NCBI GenBank assembly: GCA_002862125.1
Contig: PHSP01000001.1
Coordinates: 2,328,501-2,392,500, forward strand
Source: Methylobacter sp. KS41
GTDB taxonomy: Bacteria > Pseudomonadota > Gammaproteobacteria > Methylococcales > Methylomonadaceae
DNA: 64,000 bases
Reading direction: 5' to 3'
Part shown: positions 1 through 8,723 of the stretch, one piece after another
Numbering within the stretch: position 1 is the stretch's first letter
Layout of the letters: every line of letters begins with the position of its first letter
Notes under the pieces: model-generated
What the model saw: only the letters and a program-made list of their open reading frames with translations
Databases searched by the model: none
What the model was told of the DNA's origin: nothing
Translations under genes and position numbers: made by a program

Positions 1-134
1 AAAACCGAAAAACCATAAGCCATGCCGATGCACAAATGAATGGCCAATGCGGCTGGCGGCATCAGCCATCGGTTGTAACCTGGGCGGGCAACGGTATGTT
101 CTTTTTCTAAAAAACCAGTTAGGGAATTGCCCAT
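1..134 (-). CDS. OFA-family MFS transporter, N-terminal fragment cut by the window edge
   Basis: The minus strand reads MGNSLTGFLEKEHTVARPG and continues through YNRWLMPPAALAIHLCIG into MAYGFSV, the start of an OFA (oxalate/formate antiporter-like) major facilitator protein. This family opens with a short cytoplasmic tail and a conserved PPAALAIHLCIG entry into the first membrane segment. Only about 44 residues lie inside the window; the rest is beyond position 1. An in-frame ATG at 182 would add 16 residues, but neither start has a clear Shine-Dalgarno sequence, and the shorter one fits the family better. The substrate cannot be told from this part. Confidence 0.75.
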   Translation of the reverse strand, partial: MGNSLTGFLEKEHTVARPGYNRWLMPPAALAIHLCIGMAYGFSV

Positions 135-827
135 CTTAACAGCCTGTCGTGGAGTGGATAAGTAGCCAATTATACCGGCCATGTCTAACGTTGCGGCATT
201 TTAGCCGTAAAAAAATTTGTGCAGCTTTACTTTCCCGTATTACACGCCATCTATATAACCAGAATCGTCATTCCGTTAGCACGTAAAGCGAATCCTGGCG
301 CCATGGTAATCGGGTCTTGCCGTCCATAAATCCGGACACCCGCTCAGCCAACGGTTTATCTTGCCAAGATGCGCTTAGGATCGCGCACAAAATATATTAA
401 GCATCTGTAGGGGCAAATTCATTCGCCATGGGTGGATAAATCCACCCCTACACAGAGCTTAACGCCAATAGACATCCTGGCGTGTAGTTTTTTGAAAACA
501 AACATTGCTCAACTTATTTCGTGCATGTCCCTTAACTTAACGCCATTGGAATAATCCCGCATAATAAAATCAGGCCGTACTTTATATATAATGCAAGGCA
601 GTAAAAATTGTTTCAACAGCGTTGCGTCGTTTCTGAGTCCAGTATTAAAATCAGAAAGCCTGCAAAAGTTTTCTTACAAAGACAATGAAACTCTTGTAGA
701 ATCTGAATGTCTTGCTGTTCGTTGGCTTTTAACTTAGAGACCAGCTGTTCAGGGTTAAGCCCTATGGCGAGTCCGAACTAACAAGAAGCCTGTTTAGTTA
801 ATCAATTATTTAAGGAATCTGATTAAA
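135..827. other. Long intergenic region with a repeat-like hairpin
   Basis: No gene is visible in these 690 bases. Positions 402-451 hold an inverted repeat: an outer GTAGGGG/CCCCTAC pair around a near-perfect inner hairpin GGGTGGAT-AA-ATCCACCC at 430-447. This resembles the dispersed intergenic repeats common in gammaproteobacteria. The last 100 bases, before the gene at 828, are AT-rich and probably hold its promoter, but no convincing -35/-10 pair was picked. Confidence 0.5.
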
Positions 828-1496
828 ATGAGATTAAATACTGCTATTTCGCGTCCGGAATCAAGCATTCTGGCAACCAATAAAGTACTGAAAAACACTT
901 ATATGTTGTTGTCAATGACGCTGATTTTCAGCGCCATGACCGCAGGCGCGGCAATGTATCTGAATCTGCCCCCTTTCGGCATGATTGCCACGCTGGTTGG
1001 CTTTTACGGTTTGTTCTTCTTAACTGCAAAATTCAGCAACAGCGCTTTAGGCCTGCTCTTTGTCTTCGCGTTAACCGGTTTTATGGGTTTGACACTGGGT
1101 CCTATTTTATCGATGTATGTTAAAGCTTTCAGCAATGGCCATGAGCTTATCATGATGGCATTGGGCGGCACTGGCGTCGTATTCATGGGACTTTCAGGCT
1201 ATGCATTAACCACTCGCAAAGACTTCAGTTATATGGGCGGTTTCCTGATGGTCGGCGTACTGGTTGCATTTCTGGCGGGAATTGGCGCAATCGTTTTTTC
1301 TATCCCTGCGCTGTCCCTGGCGGTTTCCGCGATGTTTATCCTGTTGATGTCCGGCATGATCCTGTTTCAAACCAGTCAAATAGTGAACGGTGGTGAAACC
1401 AATTATATTCTGGCGACCATTTCACTGTATGTTTCGATCTACAACCTGTTTCTTAGCCTGCTGCAATTGTTGGGCGCATTCAACGGCAGAAATTAA
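828..1496 (+). CDS. Bax inhibitor-1/YccA family membrane protein
   Basis: This 222-residue protein has the usual length and look of the bacterial BI-1/YccA family: a short N-terminal tail of about 25 residues, then closely spaced hydrophobic segments making about seven membrane helices, with a final helix (LYVSIYNLFLSLLQLLGAF) that carries the family's conserved YxxxYNLFLxLLxLL pattern. E. coli YccA is a substrate and modulator of the inner-membrane protease FtsH; other members have been described as pH-sensitive calcium leak channels. The start is supported by AAGGAA upstream. It stands alone, convergent with the RND gene downstream. Confidence 0.9.
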   Translation: MRLNTAISRPESSILATNKVLKNTYMLLSMTLIFSAMTAGAAMYLNLPPFGMIATLVGFYGLFFLTAKFSNSALGLLFVFALTGFMGLTLGPILSMYVKAFSNGHELIMMALGGTGVVFMGLSGYALTTRKDFSYMGGFLMVGVLVAFLAGIGAIVFSIPALSLAVSAMFILLMSGMILFQTSQIVNGGETNYILATISLYVSIYNLFLSLLQLLGAFNGRN

Positions 1497-1516
1497 ATAA
1501 TCTGCCTGCCTTCTCA

Positions 1517-1586
1517 GGCGGATAGCGCAAGGTTATCCGCCGTTCCGCTCTGAAAAAAGTAGCAGCGGTATCGTGGATAATCGCTG
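1517..1586. terminator. Two hairpins between convergent genes
   Basis: GGCGGATA (1517-1524) pairs with TATCCGCC (1534-1541), and a second inverted pair GCAGCG/CGCTGC closes at about 1561-1586. They sit between the convergent BI-1 and RND genes and could end transcription from both sides, but neither is followed by a run of T, so they may only be repeats. Confidence 0.35.
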
Positions 1587-1644
1587 CTTCACTTATTCTC
1601 CACTCCGTTTTACCGCATAGAGGCCGCTTACCTAGAGCCGTAAC

Positions 1645-4600
1645 TTACCTGTTAAATCTCCCGAACCGCAGCAGCATCCCCGGCAACAGCAATAAATTCA
1701 ACAGGGTTGATGAAGCCAGTCCGCCGATGATAATCGCCGCCATGGGCCCCATGATTTCTCGTCCCGGATTGTCGCTGTTAAATGCGATAGGAAACATCGC
1801 CAAAGCAGTGACCAGAGCCGTCATTAAGATGGACGGCAAGCGTTCCTGAGCGCCTTGTATTGCCGTTTCCATAGTCCAGCTCTTGCCTTCAACTTCGACC
1901 AAATAGCGGTAGTGCGACAACAGCATAATGCTGTTGCGAACGGTAATGCCGAATAAAGTTACAAACCCTACGATGGAACCGACCGACAAAGTGGCTCCGG
2001 TCAGCACCACGGCGGCAACGCCGCCTATCAAGGCGAATGGCAGGTTGGCAAGCGCCAGAAATGCATTGCGGACGCTGCCGATGGCGATATAAATAAAGAT
2101 CAACACGCCAGCTCCCGCCAGCAACGAATGCAGAATCAACTCGTTGCGAGCCTGAGCCTGGTCAACGGCTGCGCCGGTAAATTCAGGATAACTATCAGCT
2201 GAAACAGGAATTTCTTGTAACACGCGAGATTTAAGTTCCTTTATAAAAGCGTCCATATCTCTATCAATCACATTGCAGGTAACGGCTTGGCGACGTTGCG
2301 ACCCCTGATGCAAAATGTTATAGCGGCTTGCCGTATGCCTGATTTCGGCGACCTGTTCCAGCCTGATTAAAGCGCCATCCAGGGTTCTGATAGGCAGCTG
2401 TGCAATCGCCTCGGGTTGTTGCCTTAAATCCGGCGTCAATGCCACCGCAATATTGATAATTTTGTTGCCCTGAACGAGCTTTCCTACCACCCGGGTTTCG
2501 TAAGCGACTTGCAAGGTGTTGACAATTTCCGCGGGCATGACGCCCCAGAAGTCAAGCTGGTCGAGATTCAGCTGAATTTGCAATAACGGCGTGGAAGGCG
2601 GCGACCGTAACTGCACATCGGTTGCGCCAGGGATGCCCTGCATAATCCGGGCGAGCGTTTGCGCTTGTGCATCAAGCACATTCAAGTCATTGCCGTAAAG
2701 ATTAACGACCACAGGCGCGGTGTAACCGGAAATGGTTTCATCGACCCGTTCAGTTAAAAAGGTGTTGGCTTCAAAGCTTATGCCGGGGAAGTTGGTAAGA
2801 ATTTCGCGCAAGCGGTTAAGTATCTGCTGCTGCCTGGCGCCGGACATGGGCTCAAGGCGAACTTCATATTCGCTGTAATGACTGCCGTAAGTGTCAGCTC
2901 CGCGTTCGGCGCGTCCCGCCCATTGCGAAACCGATTGTATGCCCGGAATGGCCATAAACTGTCCGGTCAGTTTACTGCCGATTCTCAGGGACTCCTGCAA
3001 TGACGTGCCGGGAATGCTGGTGGTATGAACAATATAATGACCTTCACGCAATTCAGGCAAAAATTTGCTGTCGAGACTAAAAAATGCGAATAAACCTGAC
3101 AAACACATAATAATGCTGCCGGCAGTCAACACAGTAAAATGTTTGAAAGCTAATCCCAGCAAATTTTTATAAAGCGGTTTGATGCGTTTAATCAGCGGCG
3201 GTTCTCCGGCGGCATCAAGCTTTGTGCCCAGCAAGGCAAAACACAGCGCAGGGGTTAAGGTGAGCGCTACGAGCAAGGACATTAAAATCGCCAGAATATA
3301 CGAATAGCCAAGCGGCGCAAAGAGGCGTCCGGCCACGCCGTTTAAGGTCAACAAAGGCACGAACGCCAGCGCGACGATAAAGCTGGCGTAGACGACCGAG
3401 CTCCGCACCTCCAGCGATGCCGTATAAACAACTGTTGCAACGGGTAACGGCTCGTTACCAAGCGTCTTGTTCCCAAATTCCGGCTTGGGAACAAGACGGA
3501 GACGGTTTTCACGCAAGCGCCGGAAAATGTTTTCAGTATCAATAATGGCGTCATCAACCACTTCACCCAAAGCAATAGCCAAGCCGCCCAACACCATGAT
3601 GTTCAAATTAACCCCCGTTTCCAGCAAGACAATCACCGCACCGGTCAGAGATACGGGAATAGCCAGCGCGGAAATAAAGGCCGTGCGGAAATTAAACAAG
3701 AACAGGAATAAAATAACCAGCACAAACAAGCCGCCAATCAGTAAATGCCCCGATAAATTTGCAATCGAACGTTCAATATAGTCGGCGGGACGGAACAAGC
3801 GCTGATAAAAAGTGATGGCTTCGTTTTTAAAAACCGGTTCGAATTCTTTCAAGATCTGTTCGACCTGTCTGGACACGGTCAGGGTATTGGCTCCGTATTG
3901 TCCTATCACCATCATGACAATGCCCGGTTTTCCCCCGATCTGCGCCGCGCCGATCGGGGGTTCAGGTGCATAACGGATGCTGGTGACTTCGCCCAGGGTA
4001 ATGTTGCGCCCCTGATCGCGCTTAACAATGATTTTTGCAAATTGTTCCGGCGTGGCAGGCTGTCCAGTCACTTGCAGAGTGATGCGCTGATTAGGATTTT
4101 CTATAAAACCGCCGCCCTGAATGACTCCTGCTTGCGAGGCTGCTTGAATAATGTCATCCAGCGCCAGATTAAAACGATGCAGCTGAACAGGATCAACCTG
4201 AATTTGCAGTTGAGCAACCTCTCCGCCGAATACATTAACATCGGCAACGCCGTGCACAGCCAGTAATCGTGGCACGATAGTCCAGTCCACCAGACCGCGT
4301 AGAGCCATTAAATCTTTCTTATCCGAACTTAAGCCGATGGTTAACACCGTCGCGGAAGACGAAGACAGCGGTATCGCAACAGGCGCAATGCCCAACGGCA
4401 GATGCGCCGGTAAAGCCGCAAGCCGTTCACTGATCAATTGGCGATTGCGATAAACATCGCTTTTTTCCATAAAAGTCGCCGTGACAATCGATAAACCCTG
4501 AATTGATTCGGAACGCACTGACTCCAATCCCACCAATCCGCTGATGGACATTTCAATCTGCCGGGTCACCAGAACTTCAACCTGCCCGGCTGACAGACCC

Positions 4601-4761
4601 GGCGATTCGGTTTGAATAATGACCCGATTGGGCGCAAATTCAGGAAAAATATCCAGACCCGCCGTGGAAAAACGATAACCGCCGTAGAGCAAGATCAATA
4701 CGGCGAGCGCAATAACGATACCGTAAAAACGGATGGAAAAGCGGACGAGGGCGGCTAGCAT
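1645..4761 (-). CDS. RND-family efflux permease, heavy-metal (CusA/CzcA-like) type, orphan
   Basis: At 1038 residues this is a full-length inner-membrane RND pump protomer: one N-terminal helix, a large periplasmic loop, helices 2-6, a second loop, and helices 8-12. The TM4 stretch around residues 395-415 (GEVVDDAIIDTENIFRRLR) has the acidic residues used for proton relay and matches the heavy-metal/AcrB-like branch. The region aligned with the CusA methionine metal site reads VHTTSIPGTS, without the expected methionines, so copper/silver transport is not supported and the substrate is open. RND pumps normally sit beside genes for a periplasmic adaptor and often an outer-membrane channel; none is found on either side, so partners must be encoded elsewhere. 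Confidence 0.9.
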   Translation of the reverse strand: MLAALVRFSIRFYGIVIALAVLILLYGGYRFSTAGLDIFPEFAPNRVIIQTESPGLSAGQVEVLVTRQIEMSISGLVGLESVRSESIQGLSIVTATFMEKSDVYRNRQLISERLAALPAHLPLGIAPVAIPLSSSSATVLTIGLSSDKKDLMALRGLVDWTIVPRLLAVHGVADVNVFGGEVAQLQIQVDPVQLHRFNLALDDIIQAASQAGVIQGGGFIENPNQRITLQVTGQPATPEQFAKIIVKRDQGRNITLGEVTSIRYAPEPPIGAAQIGGKPGIVMMVIGQYGANTLTVSRQVEQILKEFEPVFKNEAITFYQRLFRPADYIERSIANLSGHLLIGGLFVLVILFLFLFNFRTAFISALAIPVSLTGAVIVLLETGVNLNIMVLGGLAIALGEVVDDAIIDTENIFRRLRENRLRLVPKPEFGNKTLGNEPLPVATVVYTASLEVRSSVVYASFIVALAFVPLLTLNGVAGRLFAPLGYSYILAILMSLLVALTLTPALCFALLGTKLDAAGEPPLIKRIKPLYKNLLGLAFKHFTVLTAGSIIMCLSGLFAFFSLDSKFLPELREGHYIVHTTSIPGTSLQESLRIGSKLTGQFMAIPGIQSVSQWAGRAERGADTYGSHYSEYEVRLEPMSGARQQQILNRLREILTNFPGISFEANTFLTERVDETISGYTAPVVVNLYGNDLNVLDAQAQTLARIMQGIPGATDVQLRSPPSTPLLQIQLNLDQLDFWGVMPAEIVNTLQVAYETRVVGKLVQGNKIINIAVALTPDLRQQPEAIAQLPIRTLDGALIRLEQVAEIRHTASRYNILHQGSQRRQAVTCNVIDRDMDAFIKELKSRVLQEIPVSADSYPEFTGAAVDQAQARNELILHSLLAGAGVLIFIYIAIGSVRNAFLALANLPFALIGGVAAVVLTGATLSVGSIVGFVTLFGITVRNSIMLLSHYRYLVEVEGKSWTMETAIQGAQERLPSILMTALVTALAMFPIAFNSDNPGREIMGPMAAIIIGGLASSTLLNLLLLPGMLLRFGRFNR

Positions 4762-5515
4762 TTAATTGTTAAGGGTTTGACCATTTTTTTCGAAAGGGAA
4801 ATGTCCAGCAAGGTAACTACAAATTATTTGCACTTCAACAGTTTCATCAGATTGCCACATTAAATAATCGGCATAACTGTATATACCGTTTAAATCAAAT
4901 TGTGAGGGATTAATAATTTTCCCATGTTATTACTACCTTAAAGTGCTTTATTGCCATGCATGATTTTCCTCTTCTCTTGCGAGGCATGGAATTATACATT
5001 GCTCTTATTTTTTACACAGAACCCTATTCTCAATTCCCCGCCATGCCGGAGTGAGGTGTTGGAATATAAATAAATGATTGAATCAGAAAAGCTTGACCAA
5101 ATACGGTCAGACCATCTGAGAATTAACTCATTTCTGACGATTCCAAAATTCGGTCAAAATATTTGGAACATTTTAGCGATGATGTATCGAGGTTTACGCA
5201 CACAATATCAGCTCAATTCCTAAAGCAGGAGACTTTGATAATGAAATTATGGATGGGCTGGAGCCCGCTTTGAAGACGTCTTTGCTTTAGTTTTTGATTT
5301 ACCGGCTCAAGGGCGTTCTTTAGCGGGTGCTTTCAAAAAATTTGCGTTCGCTGCAAATCTTTTATCCTTGAGATCAAACATGCCATCGCCCTGTCAAAGC
5401 GCATGAAAATACCCGTCATTTATTGCGCAACCTAAGTTATGGTCCCTGTTTGCTAGAACGTATTCTCCCCTGCCGCTGCATAATAACTGCAACTGCAAGG
5501 GGAGTTTTACAACTG
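4762..5515. other. Intergenic region, no gene seen
   Basis: About 750 bases without a supportable gene. Short open stretches on the plus strand around 5230-5400 are interrupted by stops and match no family I recognise. Near its right end CTCCCCT at 5465 pairs imperfectly with AGGGGAG at 5497-5503, a hairpin just past the stop of the OmpA-like gene that may end its minus-strand transcript, although there is no T-run. Confidence 0.45.
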
Positions 5516-6211
5516 CTATTTTAAATCGGGGCAATCAACATATTCGGGATGAGAAGTGCTGATCGATACCGTTCGATGCTTCTGATCCGGGGTGTTATCC
5601 GGGCCTTGCGCTTCGCCCATAGCTTGCATGTGCAGTTGCTCCATCTTAGCCCCTTGCCCCACCAGCATTTGACTGACGGCGGCGGCTCTTCTTTCTGACA
5701 GATTCTGGTTGCTCGCCGGACTGCCGACCGTATCGGTGTAAGCAATTACTTCAGCAGTCGCGTCCGGGTGATGCGCCAGATATTTGCCCAGCATCGCAAT
5801 ATTGCGATCCTCGGTTTTGTAAGGGGCAGCGCTGCCGGTTTTGAAATACGCCGCAGTGTGTTCCGTAGCTTCCACTTGATGATGATTAGGTCCATGCACC
5901 TCTGTCAGCCACTGGCACAGTTCCTTTTCAGATTCAAGCCGGTGCTGAGCCGCTTGTTGCGCAGCATCCATTCCCTTTTGCCGCTCATCGATATTCCAGT
6001 AATAACCCTTTTTCCAATGCTTTAAAACACGATTGGCTTTTTCCAGTTTTTCTTCGGCTAATTCCTCATGGTAAATCGATTGACCATAATGGCCGGCTAC
6101 TGCGGCATCAATTTCCGACGTGAGTCCGGGAACGTCTTTCGCTGGCGGCGTACAGGCGGCAAGAGCGGTGACCAATGCCGCAAATGTCAGGTAAACACAT
6201 TGTTTGTTCAT
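5516..6211 (-). CDS. OmpA-like peptidoglycan-binding lipoprotein
   Basis: The protein (231 residues) starts with a lipoprotein signal peptide ending in ALAAC, so Cys20 is the likely lipidated residue. Residues 30-100 are charged and probably helical. The C-terminal part, from about residue 125, is an OmpA-type domain: AEVIAYTDTVGSP, then NLSERRAAAVSQML, the helix that holds the family's NxxLSxRRAxxV motif for binding diaminopimelate in peptidoglycan. It probably tethers the outer membrane to the cell wall. The N-terminal half shows no family I know. Gene order gives no partner; the exosortase-associated gene upstream on the same strand is about 75 bases away. Confidence 0.85.
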   Translation of the reverse strand: MNKQCVYLTFAALVTALAACTPPAKDVPGLTSEIDAAVAGHYGQSIYHEELAEEKLEKANRVLKHWKKGYYWNIDERQKGMDAAQQAAQHRLESEKELCQWLTEVHGPNHHQVEATEHTAAYFKTGSAAPYKTEDRNIAMLGKYLAHHPDATAEVIAYTDTVGSPASNQNLSERRAAAVSQMLVGQGAKMEQLHMQAMGEAQGPDNTPDQKHRTVSISTSHPEYVDCPDLK

Positions 6212-6286
6212 GATTTTATCCTCTCAGTGCTGACCATCCACGACTGCAAAGTGGATGAATACAACGGTTATCTAATGGGGGCAAAC

Positions 6287-6688
6287 CTATTTGCCATCAT
6301 CTAACGGCCCATACGTAGTCCAGAAACCAGGCATATGAACACCGAAATAACGGGTATCCTCGCTAAAACGATCCCATGGATAGGGTGGTGAAATATAATC
6401 ATTAGTGGGAATGGGCGCTGTAATTAATTCCGCCACTCCCACAACCGTGCGGCTAACGGAATGCATGACACCGCGTAGCACGCCCCATGTTAAACCAACG
6501 AAAATATTCTGGTCATGACTGATGTTGATCACATTTTTCGGTAACTCTATAAAGCCGGTTGCCGTATTGGAAAGCCCCTGAGTGAATTTGGACATGTAAC
6601 CACGCTCATGCTCCTCGGCATAAGCAGACCCTGCTGATAGTAATGCGCTGCTAAGGACGCAGGCAATAAAGAGGTTTTTTTTGTTCAT
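6287..6688 (-). CDS. Exosortase system-associated small secreted protein (TIGR04073-like)
   Basis: From the ATG at 6688 the protein has 133 residues; this start follows a strong AGGAGG eight bases upstream and gives a clean signal peptide (MNKKNLF...SAYA). A longer frame from 6739 would spoil the signal peptide. The mature part has the pattern seen in the family named exosortase system-associated protein: KFTQGLSNTATGFIELPKN, then LTWGVLRGVMHSVSRTVVGVAEL, and a C-terminal tail ending near FGVHMPGFWTTYGPL. Its biochemical role is unknown. It co-occurs in genomes with PEP-CTERM/exosortase sorting, which fits the two PEP-CTERM proteins found at 31.6-33.5 kb. Confidence 0.8.
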   Translation of the reverse strand: MNKKNLFIACVLSSALLSAGSAYAEEHERGYMSKFTQGLSNTATGFIELPKNVINISHDQNIFVGLTWGVLRGVMHSVSRTVVGVAELITAPIPTNDYISPPYPWDRFSEDTRYFGVHMPGFWTTYGPLDDGK

Positions 6689-7177
6689 TTTAAATCCTCC
6701 TAAAATATTCCAGATCATCGGGCCTATAACTTTAATCATGTCTGGTTAAAATTATGACCCGAAGTTTCAAGACTGAAGCTTTCCATTTTTACGCTCACGG
6801 CGCACATTAGGAAAACGAATTAAAGCGGGTTTTGCTATAAACAGCTTAAACCCTGCATTAAATTTCCAGACCACGCCAGTGAAGAGGTAAGGCATTTTAA
6901 AAACCGGGACGCTTCAGATTCAAGATAAAGAGACACTAACATTCAGAATTCCTCCGTTTTAAACAGTAACCTAGTTTTGATATGATGTCCAGGGGTTTTA
7001 CATCGGTTTTTTATTAATTGTAAGAGCGCGTAATTTAAGGAATAATTATCAAGCACACAGTTGTCGCGTTAGGTCATGGATAAAAAAACCGGAATCTGCA
7101 TGAAACAGGCAGGGCAATTTCGACTTTTAATACCGCCTGTCTTCCCTTCAATAACTTAAGCAAAAAGTTTAATTACT
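6689..7177. other. Divergent intergenic region
   Basis: About 490 bases between the minus-strand exosortase-associated gene and the plus-strand methyltransferase. It must hold both promoters. Beyond the AGGAGG site of the left gene, I see no operator, repeat or small gene that I can support. Confidence 0.4.
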
Positions 7178-7891
7178 ATGACAAAAAAAATCTGGGTAAA
7201 AGAAAGCGCTTTTGGTATTTGGTTTCTTAACACGGATATTTGGTTAAGCCGTGTCTTAACAAAAGCGCTTAACGACTTGCAGAGAATGTTGCCTGAAACA
7301 AAAAAACACTATACTGCCATTCTGGATATTGGCTGCGGTCGAGGCCAGTCTTTGCAACTTTTGGATGAATACTTCAATCCCGACACAATTAATGGCATTG
7401 AAATTGATGAGAGCCTTTTGAATGAGGCGCGTAAGCGCGCCAAGAAATGCCGCGGCAGGATCGATTTAATAACAGGAAATGCGGAAATAATGCCTTATCC
7501 GGATCAATCCTTCGATATGGTGTTTTGTCATCAGAGCTTTCATCATATCGTGCAACATGAAAAAGCGATGCAAGAGTTTTACCGCGTGCTTAAACCCGGC
7601 GGCGTTCTACTTTTTGCTGAGTCCTGTAAAAAGTTTATTCATTCATTATCAATACGGCTGCTTTTCAGGCATCCAATGGATGTTCAAAAAACAGCGGACG
7701 AATATATCGATTTAATTAACCAAACAGGTTTCCATGTACATCCCGATGCCATATCCAAACCCTATTTATGGTGGAGCAGACCTGATTTAGGAGCGATTGA
7801 ATGGTTTGGTTTTAAGGTGCCTGAAATCCGTGAAGAAACCATGATCAATCTTGTCGCTGTCAAAATGCAAGCAGATCAGGTTTTACAATAA
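7178..7891 (+). CDS. Class I SAM-dependent methyltransferase
   Basis: The 237-residue protein has a Rossmann methyltransferase core: motif I ILDIGCGRGQSLQLL at about residues 48-62, an acidic residue ending strand 2 (GIEID), then FDMVFCHQSFHHI and the post-core FYRVLKPGGVLLFAE typical of the Methyltransf_11 group. The N-terminal WVKESAFGIWFLNTDIW segment is unusual but seen in small-molecule and lipid methyltransferases. No substrate is indicated. The start has only a weak ribosome-binding site. The gene stands alone, with about 285 bases before the next gene. Confidence 0.8.
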   Translation: MTKKIWVKESAFGIWFLNTDIWLSRVLTKALNDLQRMLPETKKHYTAILDIGCGRGQSLQLLDEYFNPDTINGIEIDESLLNEARKRAKKCRGRIDLITGNAEIMPYPDQSFDMVFCHQSFHHIVQHEKAMQEFYRVLKPGGVLLFAESCKKFIHSLSIRLLFRHPMDVQKTADEYIDLINQTGFHVHPDAISKPYLWWSRPDLGAIEWFGFKVPEIREETMINLVAVKMQADQVLQ

Positions 7892-8176
7892 GCAAATTTA
7901 TCCATGGTTACGAAACCCATATTAAACTGTTCCTTTTTACGGTAAATTTGTTCTTCTCCATTTTGATAAAGCGGCGGCGCAATAAAATTCAGTCATCAAA
8001 AGCTGATCGAAAATTACCGCTTTTTTTTAAACCGGTGCGGACATCCTGGGCTTCATGGTTGTTGAACCAGCCGATAAAATGCATTTTTCAAAAACTGAAT
8101 ATTTGCGGCGGATTTTGCGCAGGAATGCTATCCTTTTGCGCCGGGATAATTACAACATACTTCATTAGGTGGAATC

Positions 8177-8713
8177 ATGAAATTCAGTTATTTGGCTTGG
8201 TTTATTTTATTGGCCGGTTTAATGGGATGCGCAACAAATGACAGTAAACCGTTTCAGGCAGTACAGCATTCAGGTACTGGTACTTTGATTATCAAGCCAA
8301 TAGGTTTCGATAAAGATGCCGATATCAGGGATGCCGTCAAACAGGAATGCGATCTTGTTGGAAAGCTGACTCAGTTCATAAAAGAAAATGCAGCCGGACA
8401 GTATGCGAATATTGTCACGGATTCAAATACCGGGCCTGCTGATGCTCAGTTTCTTACCGTTGAAATTAAAGAAGTGCTGGGCGCCGCCGGAGGAGCATGG
8501 TCCGGGCCTAAGATGGTATTGATCAAGGGCTCGTTAGCCCAAAACGGAAAGGTTCTGGGAGATTTTAAAGCCCGGCGTTATTCCGGCGGCGGTATGTTTG
8601 GCGGCTACAAAGGCACTTGCTCAATTTTGGGCCGGTGTGTCAATACGCTAGGGAAGGATGTGGCGGAATGGCTCGCTCATCCAACCTCTCAGGCCGCTTT
8701 AGGCGATCTGTAA
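8177..8713 (+). CDS. Putative lipoprotein, DUF4410-like
   Basis: The 178-residue product has a lipoprotein signal peptide with the lipobox LMGC (Cys18). The mature part (TLIIKPIGFDKDADIRDAVKQEC, then FLTVEIKEVLGAAGG and a segment about lowering or raising a value in small sheets) resembles the DUF4410 family of small periplasmic proteins of unknown function. An GGTGGAATC sequence upstream can act as ribosome-binding site. Only ten bases separate it from the halogenase-like flavoprotein gene downstream, so the two are probably co-transcribed, though a functional link is not obvious. Confidence 0.65.
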   Translation: MKFSYLAWFILLAGLMGCATNDSKPFQAVQHSGTGTLIIKPIGFDKDADIRDAVKQECDLVGKLTQFIKENAAGQYANIVTDSNTGPADAQFLTVEIKEVLGAAGGAWSGPKMVLIKGSLAQNGKVLGDFKARRYSGGGMFGGYKGTCSILGRCVNTLGKDVAEWLAHPTSQAALGDL

Positions 8714-8723
8714 GCATATATCA

